Shown: piece by piece, positions 34,037 through 42,790 of the stretch
How positions within the stretch are numbered: position 1 is the stretch's first letter
Layout: the number at the start of each line of letters is the position of its first letter
Origin: JAALLB01 sp964502215
GTDB taxonomy: Bacteria; Pseudomonadota; Alphaproteobacteria; Rhizobiales; Rhizobiaceae
Reading direction: 5' to 3'
DNA: 45,712 bases
NCBI GenBank assembly: GCA_964502215.1
Contig: CAZCUN010000023.1
Location: forward strand, 1-45,712
Notes under the pieces: generated by a model
The model's input: the letters and a program-made list of their open reading frames with translations, nothing else
The model's database searches: none
Told to the model about the DNA's origin: nothing
Position numbers and translations under genes: made by a program

Positions 34037-35098
34037 ATGAAACCAGGTGTTGTCACGGGTGCAGAATACAGAGAACTTGTAGCTGCATGTAAGGCAGGCA
34101 AATATGCCATGCCAGCAGTTAATGTCTCAGGCACGAATACCATCAACGCAGTCTTAGAAGCAGCAGCGCAAGCCAAATCTGATGTTATCATTCAGCTTTC
34201 AAATGGCGGCGCGGGATTTTATGCTGGTAAAGGCCACCCCTCTAGCCACGATGCTATGGTTATGGGCGCTGTATCAGCCGCTCAACACATTCATTTACTG
34301 GCAGAACAATACGGCATTTGCGTAGCACTTAATACAGACCACGCAAATCGCAAACTCATCCCATGGATCGACTCTTTGATTGAGCAAAATGCAAAATACA
34401 AAGAAATCTACGGCAAGCCTTTATACTCAAGCCACATGCTAGATTTATCCGAAGAAACACCAGAAGCAAATGTTGCAACGTGTAAAGAATACTTGCAAAA
34501 ACTAAATCAACTAGACATCAGCCTAGAAATTGAATTAGGCGTCACTGGCGGTGAAGAAGATGGCGTAGGTTCTGATGATTTATCAGACCAATCAAAACTC
34601 TACACAACACCAGAAGATGTTTGGTATGCTTATGAGCAACTTAATGGCTTAGGTCATTTCTCAGTAGCAGCAGCGTTTGGTAATGTTCATGGCGTTTATA
34701 AGCCTGGCAATGTAACGCTTCAGCCAAAAATTCTGAGAGACTGTCAAATGCACGTTTCAGAAAAACTTGGCAACGGTGCAGACAACCCTTGTGACTTTGT
34801 TTTCCATGGCGGCTCAGGTTCTGACGAAGCAGACATCAAAGAAGCAATTGGCTATGGCGTGTTTAAAATGAACATTGATACTGATACACAGTTTGCTTTC
34901 TCATCTGGGGTTTACGCCAACATGAAACAAAAGCCAGTTGCATTTGAACACCAAATTGATCCCGATGACGGCACACCATACAAGTCTCTCTACGACCCAC
35001 GCAAATGCCTTCGTGCCGGTGAAGAAAGTGTTGTTTCAAGATTGCAGGAAGCATTTGAAGCCTTGGGCAGCAAAGGAAATTCAATAGCTGGCGCTTAA
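34037..35098 (+). CDS. fba: Class II fructose-bisphosphate aldolase
   Basis: Zinc-dependent aldolase of the E. coli FbaA (class IIA) type, 353 aa. Zinc and substrate residues are visible in ALNTDHANRKLIPW, SLEIELGVTGGEEDG, FGNVHGVYKPGNV and VFHGGSGSDEADIKEAIGYGVFKMNIDTDTQ. A GAGG ribosome site precedes the ATG. It ends the glycolytic cluster and is followed by a strong terminator. Confidence 0.96.
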   Translation: MKPGVVTGAEYRELVAACKAGKYAMPAVNVSGTNTINAVLEAAAQAKSDVIIQLSNGGAGFYAGKGHPSSHDAMVMGAVSAAQHIHLLAEQYGICVALNTDHANRKLIPWIDSLIEQNAKYKEIYGKPLYSSHMLDLSEETPEANVATCKEYLQKLNQLDISLEIELGVTGGEEDGVGSDDLSDQSKLYTTPEDVWYAYEQLNGLGHFSVAAAFGNVHGVYKPGNVTLQPKILRDCQMHVSEKLGNGADNPCDFVFHGGSGSDEADIKEAIGYGVFKMNIDTDTQFAFSSGVYANMKQKPVAFEHQIDPDDGTPYKSLYDPRKCLRAGEESVVSRLQEAFEALGSKGNSIAGA

Positions 35099-35127
35099 AG
35101 CTTAAGTCAAATAATCAAAATAATTTT

Positions 35128-35155
35128 AAAGCCCAGTATTTTACTGGGCTTTTTT
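35128..35155 (+). terminator. Rho-independent terminator after fba
   Basis: A perfect 11-bp stem AAAGCCCAGTA / TACTGGGCTTT with a 3-nt loop and a T run, 30 bp after the fba stop. Confidence 0.93.
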
Positions 35156-35203
35156 GTTTATGGCCTTCATACTGACACTCTAAAATACAGATAGGAATAA
35201 ATC

Positions 35204-35548
35204 ATGAACCAAGCCAGTAATAACCTGAAAACACATTGCGAATTTTCATTAGGTGAAGCGCTCGTGGCCGTTATCATTTGGGCGGTCATTACCATCATCA
35301 CACTTGGTATTGGCGCTTTCTTTGCCGTTTATTATTTTTACAAAGCCATTATCAACAAAACCTATTTACTAGATGCAAGTGGTGCAAAAGTTGGACGCTA
35401 CGAATGCCAACTTGAATTTGGTGATGTTCTTCTTCATATCATAATCTGGATATTCTTAAGTCTGATTACATTCGGCATTGCTGCTATATTTTATTTTTTC
35501 ACAACACTGCGTCTTTGTTTAAATAAGACAGTAGTAGTTGCTGAATAA
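35204..35548 (+). CDS. Small two-span membrane protein (DUF6693-like)
   Basis: 114-aa protein with an internal repeat: two copies of a short polar segment followed by a hydrophobic stretch (LVAVIIWAVITIITLGIGAFFAVYYFYKAIINKT and LLHIIIWIFLSLITFGIAAIFYFFTTLRLCLNKT). The pattern resembles the small membrane family I remember as DUF6693, but the name is not certain. It stands alone after the fba terminator, with its own ribosome site (AGGAA). Confidence 0.7.
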   Translation: MNQASNNLKTHCEFSLGEALVAVIIWAVITIITLGIGAFFAVYYFYKAIINKTYLLDASGAKVGRYECQLEFGDVLLHIIIWIFLSLITFGIAAIFYFFTTLRLCLNKTVVVAE

Positions 35549-35586
35549 AGGTATTAGAACTTAGGTTTAATTCGGAATAACCCCCT

Positions 35587-36771
35587 GTGAAATTAGAAAA
35601 TTACGACGTTATAATTTTAGGTGCTGGCGGAGCTGGCTTAATGTGCGCTGCAACGGCTGGCCAACGCAAGCGTAATGTATTGCTACTCGATCATGCAGAT
35701 GCACCTGGCAAGAAAATCCTGATTTCTGGCGGTGGGCGTTGTAATTTCACAAATTCCAAAACCACGCACAAGAATTACCTCAGCAAAAATCCTCATTTCG
35801 CTAAGTCAGCTTTAGCGCGATACAAGCCACAAGACTTCATCAAGCTGGTTGATAAATACAATATCAACTGGCACGAAAAAACGCTGGGGCAACTCTTCTG
35901 CGATGTCTCCGCCAAACAAATCGTCGCCATGCTTTTGGATGAATGTGAAAAAGGCAAAGTGGATTTAAAACTCAGCAAAGAAATTAAAAACATCTCCCAT
36001 GCAGACGGTCTTTTCACCGTTGAAACCAATAGCGGAACATATAAAGCCAAGTCGCTCGTCATCGCCTCAGGTGGGCCATCTATTCCAAAAATGGGAGCGA
36101 CTGGCTTTGCCTATGATTTAGCAAGACAATTCAAGATGAAAGTGGTTGAACCCAAACCAGCGCTTGTCCCCTTCACGCTTGGCAAAGATGAAGCGCTCTT
36201 CACAGAGCTTTCAGGCATCGCAACAGATACCATCGTCAAATGCGGGAAAACAAAATTCCAAGAAGCCTCGCTGTTCACCTACAAAGGCTTATCTGGCCCA
36301 GCCATCTTGCAAATTTCTTCGTATTGGAAACATGGCGAACCAATCTCAGTCAACTTCATGCCAGAGCTAAAACAAGGCTGGCTAATCGACTTAAAAGAAG
36401 ACCGTCCGAACATTAATTTTGAAACAGCTATTGCTCAACAATTGCCAGACCGTTTGGCTGAAGTTTTATGCAAAAAACTTCCCGTCCAAAGTAACAAAGA
36501 CCTAGGTGACTGCAAAAATGCAAACCTCTCCCACGCAGAACAAATGTTAGCCAACTGGCAATTTAACCCCAACGGTACAGAAGGCTTTGCCAAGGCAGAA
36601 GTCACCATAGGCGGCATTTCCACCGACGAACTTTCTTCTAAAACCATGGAAAGCAAAAAAGTCAAAGGCTTATATGCAATAGGCGAAGCAGTCGATGTCA
36701 CAGGCTGGTTAGGTGGCTATAATTTCCAATGGGCATGGGCAAGCGGTGTTGTGGCTGGTGAGGTTGTCTAA
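35587..36771 (+). CDS. HI0933/YhiN family FAD-dependent oxidoreductase
   Basis: Flavoprotein of the BaiN-like family, 394 aa. The dinucleotide site DVIILGAGGAGLMCAATAGQR is followed by the family block GKKILISGGGRCNFTNS, then VIASGGPSIPKMGATGFAYDLARQF, and the C-terminal TIGGISTDELSSKTMESKKVKGLYAIGEAVDVTGWLGGYNFQWAWASG. The start codon is GTG, 38 bp after the preceding gene. The physiological substrate is unknown. Confidence 0.92.
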   Translation: MKLENYDVIILGAGGAGLMCAATAGQRKRNVLLLDHADAPGKKILISGGGRCNFTNSKTTHKNYLSKNPHFAKSALARYKPQDFIKLVDKYNINWHEKTLGQLFCDVSAKQIVAMLLDECEKGKVDLKLSKEIKNISHADGLFTVETNSGTYKAKSLVIASGGPSIPKMGATGFAYDLARQFKMKVVEPKPALVPFTLGKDEALFTELSGIATDTIVKCGKTKFQEASLFTYKGLSGPAILQISSYWKHGEPISVNFMPELKQGWLIDLKEDRPNINFETAIAQQLPDRLAEVLCKKLPVQSNKDLGDCKNANLSHAEQMLANWQFNPNGTEGFAKAEVTIGGISTDELSSKTMESKKVKGLYAIGEAVDVTGWLGGYNFQWAWASGVVAGEVV

Positions 36772-36775
36772 AATC

Positions 36776-38098
36776 TCAACGCTTAGCAGTCATAATTTCT
36801 GCAGCTATTAATTTTTCTACAATCGGCACAAGCTCATTAAAAGGCGCATTTATTTTCTCAGCTATCGTCAACAAATCATGCTCCCCATCACTGTAAGAAA
36901 TCATATTCATCATGGTTCTAACCAATGCCCCAGATTCTTTTGTACTAAGCGTTGGGTAAAGCCCTCTTTTCCCAAGTTGCGGTTCTCCTAAAACAGTAAT
37001 CTTAGGCTTCAAATTACCTTCTAAAATTTCAATAGATTGCCTTGCTGCATTAAAACCACCAGCCAGCCCTTTAGGCGTTACAAGATTTAAATCATCTAAT
37101 GAAGTATGATACTCAGGATACTGGCCATATTTTGTACGCATGATAGATGCAATCGGTAAATCAATACCGGGTGCACAATATTGCCGCTCGTCACTACCGC
37201 GCTCTAACCATGAATATGTTTTATAATCAGGATCAATATTTGATAAAACATGCTGCACAATACGATCAGATAAAGTGTTACCAGCACGCGAAGGCAAAAA
37301 TGAATACGCTCTCTCATCGCCAATACAAGTAAGATTAAAGCCAGCAATAATATTCTTTTGCATGTGCTCTAAATTCAAACTGGTATAAGCAATGGACCCA
37401 ATTGTTTCTGGGATAAAAACAAAACGATAAGTGTAATGAGTTTCTTTCAAAGCGTTCAACCAACAAGCCAAAGCTGTCGCAACCATCGGGCCAGATAATT
37501 CATTATTAGCCATGGATGGATGACAGATATAGGTTGAAATAAAAACCTCTTCTTTAACTTTGCCAGGAATAACAACCTCACCATAATTGAGGACACCGTT
37601 TGCTAAATCAGCATCAATAAAAACACGGTAGTTACCTTCTGAAAGTTTATTACGTTGATTTTCTGTGAGACAAAACCCCCAGCGCTTAGAGTAATAAGAC
37701 GTGATATATGGAATAGCATCGGGTTGCTCTGGTAGAGAATATAAATGTTTTTGCAACTCCTCCAAACTAACAACTTCATCTACTGCAATTGAATAGCCTA
37801 CTAAATGAAGATTATGATTTTTAAAATCGATTATCCGATTACCATCCTCATCTTCAACATAGGCTTCACGCACGTGCCATTCTTCAGGAATAGTCCAGTC
37901 AAAAACCTTTGTGCCTGTCGGCACCTCATGAATTTCTAGTTGAGGAATTCTATGTTTCAAATATTGCAAAGTTTCACGAACCCCTTCGCCCGTAAGGCTA
38001 CGGCAAATCGGAAACAGGTCTTTAGCCATGTCGTGACAAAACGAACCAACTTCTTTGAGGGATGGCGACTGATTCAAAAATGGATTATTCGATGTCAT
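36776..38098 (-). CDS. DUF4910/DUF2172 aminopeptidase-like protein
   Basis: 440-aa protein with an M28-like zinc hydrolase core and a C-terminal winged-helix. Candidate metal ligands are H in STYICHPSMANNELSG, D/E in the same block, E in FIPETIGSIAY, D in RGSDERQYCAPGIDLP and H in YPEYHTSLDD. The N-terminal CRSLTGEGVRETLQYL is family-typical. In other genomes this family often sits in surface-polysaccharide or modified-sugar loci. It overlaps the AAC(3)-like gene by 14 nt, so the two are coupled. It converges on the HI0933 gene. Confidence 0.88.
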   Translation of the reverse strand: MTSNNPFLNQSPSLKEVGSFCHDMAKDLFPICRSLTGEGVRETLQYLKHRIPQLEIHEVPTGTKVFDWTIPEEWHVREAYVEDEDGNRIIDFKNHNLHLVGYSIAVDEVVSLEELQKHLYSLPEQPDAIPYITSYYSKRWGFCLTENQRNKLSEGNYRVFIDADLANGVLNYGEVVIPGKVKEEVFISTYICHPSMANNELSGPMVATALACWLNALKETHYTYRFVFIPETIGSIAYTSLNLEHMQKNIIAGFNLTCIGDERAYSFLPSRAGNTLSDRIVQHVLSNIDPDYKTYSWLERGSDERQYCAPGIDLPIASIMRTKYGQYPEYHTSLDDLNLVTPKGLAGGFNAARQSIEILEGNLKPKITVLGEPQLGKRGLYPTLSTKESGALVRTMMNMISYSDGEHDLLTIAEKINAPFNELVPIVEKLIAAEIMTAKR

Positions 38099-38861
38099 AT
38101 AAAAGACCTTTAGCCTTACCAGATATTATAATACTTTTGGTTTCTTCAAAAACTGTCTCTGCACTAATTGTTCGCAATCCAGTTCCGACCTTCGGTCTAT
38201 TGCCGAGATAGTGTCCCGCTTGCCAAAGTAACTCCCCCATTGGATCAACTTTGGTTCGAACACCAGCTTCAACATCTCGAACAAATAACCCAAAGGTTTC
38301 ATCCTTTTGGCTTCCGTCTCCATTAATATAAGGTGCAGTAAAACTTTTATGATAGCGATAATCTACGTCACAGCATTCTTCAACGTAGTGGTAGAACGTC
38401 ATACTGTTTTGATCAGGCAAATCAAGAATAGCAATCGTAGCGTTGATCTGATGAATGATACCAAAAGGTGAGTCAGCGCCATACCCACTAAAATTTTTAA
38501 GGCCTGCAAATTTACTTGTCTGAGCACCAATCGCCACAAAAGAATAAATAGGATGTCCTGTACGAATCGCGGCAGGATGGTGGCGCGCTAGTTCGGTAAG
38601 CGCGCCCATTTGACTGGGCGTCTGTTGAATATCGAATGCAACACCTTGAGTGAACTCAAAATTAAACAACGGCAAAACAAGCGTTCCATCACTGCCAACG
38701 GCCTTTAAAAAACTGTCTAAAATAATATCAACCGAAGGCTTAGCACCAGAGCGCTTTATGCGTCTAAGCGTATTTGAAATATTACTATGAAGCAGCACAA
38801 TGCTTCCTTTGGAAATACCAGATTTGTTCCAATCAGAAGCCAACTCATCTACAATTTTCAC
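38085..38861 (-). CDS. AAC(3)-family N-acetyltransferase-like protein
   Basis: 258-aa member of the antibiotic N-acetyltransferase fold. Blocks: KGSIVLLHSNIS, GSDGTLVLPLFNFEFTQG, QMGALTELARHHPAAIRTGHPIYSFVAIG, GADSPFGIIHQINATIAILDLP and MTFYHYVEECCDVDYR. A GTG start is used. Chromosomal members paired with DUF4910 proteins are not resistance genes by default; they are thought to acetylate amino groups on sugars. Gene order (this one first, then DUF4910) and the 14-nt overlap suggest one pathway. Confidence 0.88.
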   Translation of the reverse strand: MKIVDELASDWNKSGISKGSIVLLHSNISNTLRRIKRSGAKPSVDIILDSFLKAVGSDGTLVLPLFNFEFTQGVAFDIQQTPSQMGALTELARHHPAAIRTGHPIYSFVAIGAQTSKFAGLKNFSGYGADSPFGIIHQINATIAILDLPDQNSMTFYHYVEECCDVDYRYHKSFTAPYINGDGSQKDETFGLFVRDVEAGVRTKVDPMGELLWQAGHYLGNRPKVGTGLRTISAETVFEETKSIIISGKAKGLLYDIE

Positions 38862-38982
38862 GTGCTATCTCAAATTCAATGAAGGAAGTATTTTCGAATT
38901 TACTTTGAAAGTGAGGCGTAGAATTGTCAACTATTTACAGCTTCAAATATGACTGAATGAATGGATTAGAAAGACTAAAACA

Positions 38983-38998
38983 TTGACCTTTACGTCAA
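38983..38998. promoter_or_regulatory. Inverted repeat TTGAC-N6-GTCAA upstream of SGNH gene
   Basis: TTGACCTTTACGTCAA resembles sites of MerR-type regulators of branched-chain or fatty acid breakdown in proteobacteria (LiuR type), which I cite from memory. It overlaps a plausible -35 TTGACC, with TACTAA as -10 16 bp later and the ATG of the SGNH gene only about 10 bp beyond. The transcript might therefore be leaderless. Confidence 0.4.
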
Positions 38999-39019
38999 AA
39001 TCGCTACTAACATATTAGT

Positions 39020-39751
39020 ATGGCAACACCACTTCAAATCATCACTTCATGGCTCACTCTGCCTGTCTACGCTATCCAAGGTTTACGTGTCCGTTCACAG
39101 GTTATGCGGATGGCGCCTCCTGCTCAACTTCCCTTTGTTGAAGTTAAGGGTAAAACTAAGAGTAAACCACTTGATTTACTCTTTATCGGAGATAGCTCGG
39201 CTGCTGGTGTTGGGGTCGATGATTTTCAACAATGTGTTGCAGGTCGCACGCCTTATCTATTGGCAAAGAAGACAGGGCGTTCTGTTACATGTCAGACTTG
39301 TGGAAATAATTCTGCAACCGCAGGCGGGCTTAGAGATTTAATCGTACCACACCTTAAACCTGCGACCTATGATTATATCATCATCAACATTGGTACGAAT
39401 GACGCAAAAAACTTTCATACCTCAAGCCGCTTCAAAAAAGAATTTGGTGGATTGCTTTACGCACTCAATGCAAAGTTTCCGACAGCTAAGGTTATATGGT
39501 CGGGCATTATTGATGTTTCACAAATTCCATTACTTCCTTCACCTCTAAACAAACTAATGGGCATAAGAGCTAATATCTTGCGTAAACAAGCCAATGAACT
39601 TTGTTTTGAGCGCGGTGCGCTTTTTCCTCAAACAAAATGGCGCATAATACGTGAAAACTTCTCTGAAGATGGCTTCCATGCTTCATCCAAAGGTTATGAA
39701 GAGTGGGCTGAAGAGCTAACAGATTATATCGCAGAATTGCACGACCAGTAA
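39020..39751 (+). CDS. SGNH/GDSL hydrolase family protein
   Basis: 243-aa esterase-type hydrolase. Block I LLFIGDSSAAGVG holds the catalytic Ser, block III reads INIGTNDAKNF and block V SEDGFHASSKGYEEWAEEL carries the Asp-His pair. A hydrophobic N-terminus (ITSWLTLPVYAIQGL) may be a membrane anchor or a degenerate signal. It has no visible Shine-Dalgarno. It precedes prpE by 93 bp on the same strand. Confidence 0.88.
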   Translation: MATPLQIITSWLTLPVYAIQGLRVRSQVMRMAPPAQLPFVEVKGKTKSKPLDLLFIGDSSAAGVGVDDFQQCVAGRTPYLLAKKTGRSVTCQTCGNNSATAGGLRDLIVPHLKPATYDYIIINIGTNDAKNFHTSSRFKKEFGGLLYALNAKFPTAKVIWSGIIDVSQIPLLPSPLNKLMGIRANILRKQANELCFERGALFPQTKWRIIRENFSEDGFHASSKGYEEWAEELTDYIAELHDQ

Positions 39752-39844
39752 ACTATCGTTGCAATAGACTCCAAGCCTATTTTTTCTTAATGTCCTTTCA
39801 AGTTATCATTACCGTTTGAAAGCGGCCTTGGAGGGGAATTTCAC

Positions 39845-41755
39845 ATGACATCAAAAACCGCATCAAAATACACTGAAGTTTACCAAAGCTGGCAAAATGA
39901 CCCTGAAGGGTTTTGGGCTGAGGCCGCCAAAGAAATTGATTGGTTCTCACCTGCAACCAAAACTTTTGATGCGAGTGAAGGCGTCTATGGTCGCTGGTTT
40001 ACAGGTGCAACGTGCAATACATGCTATAATTGCGTAGACCGCCATGTTGAAAATGGTCGCGCAGATCAGCCTGCAATTATTTATGATAGCCCAATTACAG
40101 ATAGCAAAAGAACCCTCACCTACCGTGATCTTTTGATCGAAACGCAAGCGCTTGGTAAAGTTATGAAATCCAAAGGTGTTGGCAAAGGCGACCGTGTCAT
40201 CATCTATATGCCAATGATACCAGAAGCAGCGATTGCCATGTTGGCATGTGCCAGAATTGGTGCGGTACATTCGGTCGTATTCGGCGGTTTTGCTTCGGCA
40301 GAATTGGCAACCCGTATTGATGATTCAACCCCAAAGTTCATCATCTCAGCCTCATGTGGCATCGAGTCAAATCGCGTCGTTGCCTATAAACCACTACTAG
40401 ATGAAGCGATTGAGATTGCCACTAATAAACCAGAGGCAACGCTAATCCTTCAACGCGACCAAGAACCTTGTGGTATGATCGAAGGCCGTGACTTTGATTA
40501 CGCCAATGAAATGGCAAAAGCGCGTGATAAGGCTGACAGTTTACCGTGTGAACCCGTACTGGCGACTGACCCGCTATATGTGCTTTATACCTCAGGCACG
40601 ACAGGCCAACCCAAAGGCGTTATCCGCGATAACGGCGGCCATATGGTTGCGCTGAAGTGGACGATGAAAGCCATATACGACGTTGCCCCCGGCGAAGTTT
40701 ACTGGGCAGCCTCAGATGTGGGTTGGGTCGTTGGTCACTCATACATCGTCTATGCCCCACTATTACAAGGTGCAACGACCATTCTATTTGAAGGCAAACC
40801 CGTTGGCACACCAGATGCTGGCACATTTTGGCGGGTAATCGAAGAACACAAAGTCGAAACGCTCTTCACAGCCCCTACTGCGTTTCGCGCTATCAAAGGC
40901 CAAGACCCTGAAGGCGAGTTCATCAAGAAATACGATCTCTCACATTTCAGAAATCTATTCCTTGCAGGTGAACGTGCAGACCCAGATACAATCCATTGGG
41001 CAGAGAGAATGCTTGGCGTTCCAGTGATTGACCATTGGTGGCAAACTGAAACAGGCTGGACAATTGCAGGCAATCCAATGGGACTAGGCCAATTGCCAAT
41101 TAAATATGGTTCACCAACGGTGCCAATGCCAGGTTATCACATGGATGTTTTGGATGATGAAGGCAATCCACTACCTGCGGGCGAACTTGGCAACATCGTT
41201 GTCAAAATGCCATTGCCACCGGGCTGTCTGCCAACACTATGGAATGCAGAAGAGCGCTTCAAAAGCGCATATTTAGAAGAATTCCCTGGCTATTATCAAA
41301 CCGCAGATGCAGGTTTTATTGATGAAGACGGTTACCTTTTCATCATGGCGCGCACCGACGACATCATCAATGTGGCAGGCCATAGATTATCTACTGGCGG
41401 CATGGAAGAAGTTGTAGCCGCCCACAAAGATGTTGCTGAATGCGCAGTTGTTGGCATTGCAGATGAGATGAAAGGCCAAAGCCCATGTGGGTTCTTGGTC
41501 TTAAATGCTGGCGTTGAGCGCGACCACGATGAAATCAAAAAAGAAGTCGTCAAATTAGTGCGTGAAAAAATTGGACCTGTTGCTGCTTTTAAAGAGGCAC
41601 TTGTTGTAAAACGCTTGCCAAAAACCAGATCAGGCAAAATTTTGCGTTCTACCATGCAGAAAATTGCGGATGGCATAGAATGGAAAATGCCAGCAACAAT
41701 TGATGATCCAGCTATACTCGACGAGATTAAAGAGGTATTAGAAACAAGATCATAA
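39845..41755 (+). CDS. prpE: Propionyl-CoA synthetase (acyl-CoA synthetase)
   Basis: ANL-family ligase that activates propionate to propionyl-CoA. Motifs: the AMP-binding loop YTSGTTGQPKGVIRDNGGH, WWQTETGWTIAGNP, and the C-terminal LPKTRSGKILRSTM with the catalytic, acetylatable Lys. The N-terminus YTEVYQSWQNDPEGFWAEAAKEIDWF and the NTCYNCVDRHVENG block fit PrpE better than acetyl-CoA synthetase. The length is 636 aa. A GGAGGGG ribosome site precedes the ATG. A SDR gene follows 21 bp after the stop. Confidence 0.93.
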   Translation: MTSKTASKYTEVYQSWQNDPEGFWAEAAKEIDWFSPATKTFDASEGVYGRWFTGATCNTCYNCVDRHVENGRADQPAIIYDSPITDSKRTLTYRDLLIETQALGKVMKSKGVGKGDRVIIYMPMIPEAAIAMLACARIGAVHSVVFGGFASAELATRIDDSTPKFIISASCGIESNRVVAYKPLLDEAIEIATNKPEATLILQRDQEPCGMIEGRDFDYANEMAKARDKADSLPCEPVLATDPLYVLYTSGTTGQPKGVIRDNGGHMVALKWTMKAIYDVAPGEVYWAASDVGWVVGHSYIVYAPLLQGATTILFEGKPVGTPDAGTFWRVIEEHKVETLFTAPTAFRAIKGQDPEGEFIKKYDLSHFRNLFLAGERADPDTIHWAERMLGVPVIDHWWQTETGWTIAGNPMGLGQLPIKYGSPTVPMPGYHMDVLDDEGNPLPAGELGNIVVKMPLPPGCLPTLWNAEERFKSAYLEEFPGYYQTADAGFIDEDGYLFIMARTDDIINVAGHRLSTGGMEEVVAAHKDVAECAVVGIADEMKGQSPCGFLVLNAGVERDHDEIKKEVVKLVREKIGPVAAFKEALVVKRLPKTRSGKILRSTMQKIADGIEWKMPATIDDPAILDEIKEVLETRS

Positions 41756-41776
41756 ATTACATGAGGCTTGTCTATA

Positions 41777-42562
41777 ATGCTGCTAGAAAACAAGATTGCC
41801 GTCATAACCGGCGGGTCGCAAGGAATTGGCTATGCCATTGCAGAACGCTTTTTGCGCGAAAAAGCAAAGGTCATCATTGCAGATATTGATGACAAGGCTG
41901 GACTAAAAGCAGAAAAGACACTGCGCAAAATTGGAACGGTCTCCTATGTCCACTGCAACGTAGCAGCACGTCTTGATGTGCATAATCTGATTGCAGGTGC
42001 AATTGATGAATATGGACGTATCGATATTCTGGTCAATAATGCGGGCATTGTTTCAGGCGGTGACTTTCTAGACATTTCAGAAGAAGAATTTGACAACGTC
42101 ATGTCTGTGAATCTGAAAGGCTCATTCTTGTGCGCGCAAGCAGCTGCAAAACATATGGTTGAACATGTAGAAGGTGGCGGTGAACCTGGAAGCATTATTA
42201 ATATGTCTTCGGTAAACGCAGTCTTCGCAATTGCCAACCAAGTGCCCTACTCAATCTCAAAAGGCGGCGTAAACCAACTAACAAAAGTTGCCTCCCTCTC
42301 ATTGGCCAAACACGGCATCCGCGTAAACGCAATTGGCCCAGGTTCTATCATGACCAAAATGCTAGAAACAGTTGCCAATGACCCCGAAGCCCAAGCAAGA
42401 GTTTTATCAAGAACCCCAATGCGAAGAATTGGCGACCCCGCAGAAATTGCAGGCATCGCAACCTTTCTAGCCTCAAACGACGCAAGCTACGTAACAGGCC
42501 AAACGATTTATGCTGATGGGGGAAGACTAGGTCTGAACTATACTGTGCCACTGGATGATTAG
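41777..42562 (+). CDS. SDR family oxidoreductase
   Basis: Classical short-chain dehydrogenase, 261 aa from the ATG at 41777 (a TTG at 41768 adds three residues). TGGSQGIG for the cofactor loop, NNAGIVSGG, the Ser of INMSSVNA and YSISKGG for the catalytic Tyr/Lys, and the C-terminal DASYVTGQTIYADGGRLGLNY. It probably shares a transcript with prpE. Substrate unknown; the Asp in IIADIDD favours NAD over NADP. Confidence 0.9.
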   Translation: MLLENKIAVITGGSQGIGYAIAERFLREKAKVIIADIDDKAGLKAEKTLRKIGTVSYVHCNVAARLDVHNLIAGAIDEYGRIDILVNNAGIVSGGDFLDISEEEFDNVMSVNLKGSFLCAQAAAKHMVEHVEGGGEPGSIINMSSVNAVFAIANQVPYSISKGGVNQLTKVASLSLAKHGIRVNAIGPGSIMTKMLETVANDPEAQARVLSRTPMRRIGDPAEIAGIATFLASNDASYVTGQTIYADGGRLGLNYTVPLDD

Positions 42563-42619
42563 GGAGTTTTGTAGGTTATAAGATTTGGTGCGCCTATCGG
42601 GACGAAGTAAATAACATCT

Positions 42620-42649
42620 AACGGCTGGTTGTGACCCAGAGCGGCCGTT
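42620..42649. repeat. Inverted repeat in the SDR/orphan gap
   Basis: AACGGC and GCCGTT flank an 18-nt internal part that itself can pair as CTGG / CCAG. It may be a terminator-like hairpin for the SDR transcript, though no T run follows. The rest of 42563-42790 shows nothing I can name. Confidence 0.45.
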
Positions 42650-42790
42650 CAATTATCAATGCTGAATGGCAGCTATGTGGACAAAGTGTAAATTCGCTGC
42701 TTCTACGCCAATGTCCACTATTGATTGCAGTTGAATTGTTTCTTGTTGAAACAGCTTAGTCCTCTAACCATATCAATTTGGATGAATTAG

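Noticed and set aside
38085..38861. Aminoglycoside resistance gene
   Set aside because: The AAC(3) fold is present, but the overlap with a DUF4910 gene and chromosomal context point to sugar or peptide acetylation; no resistance is claimed.
41332..41805. Antisense frame across the prpE end
   Set aside because: It is the complement of the conserved prpE C-terminus and shows no independent features.
42616..42650. Integron attC-like site
   Set aside because: ATCTAAC fits the RYYYAAC core, but the partner GTTCAAT does not fit GTTRRRY, and no integrase is visible.
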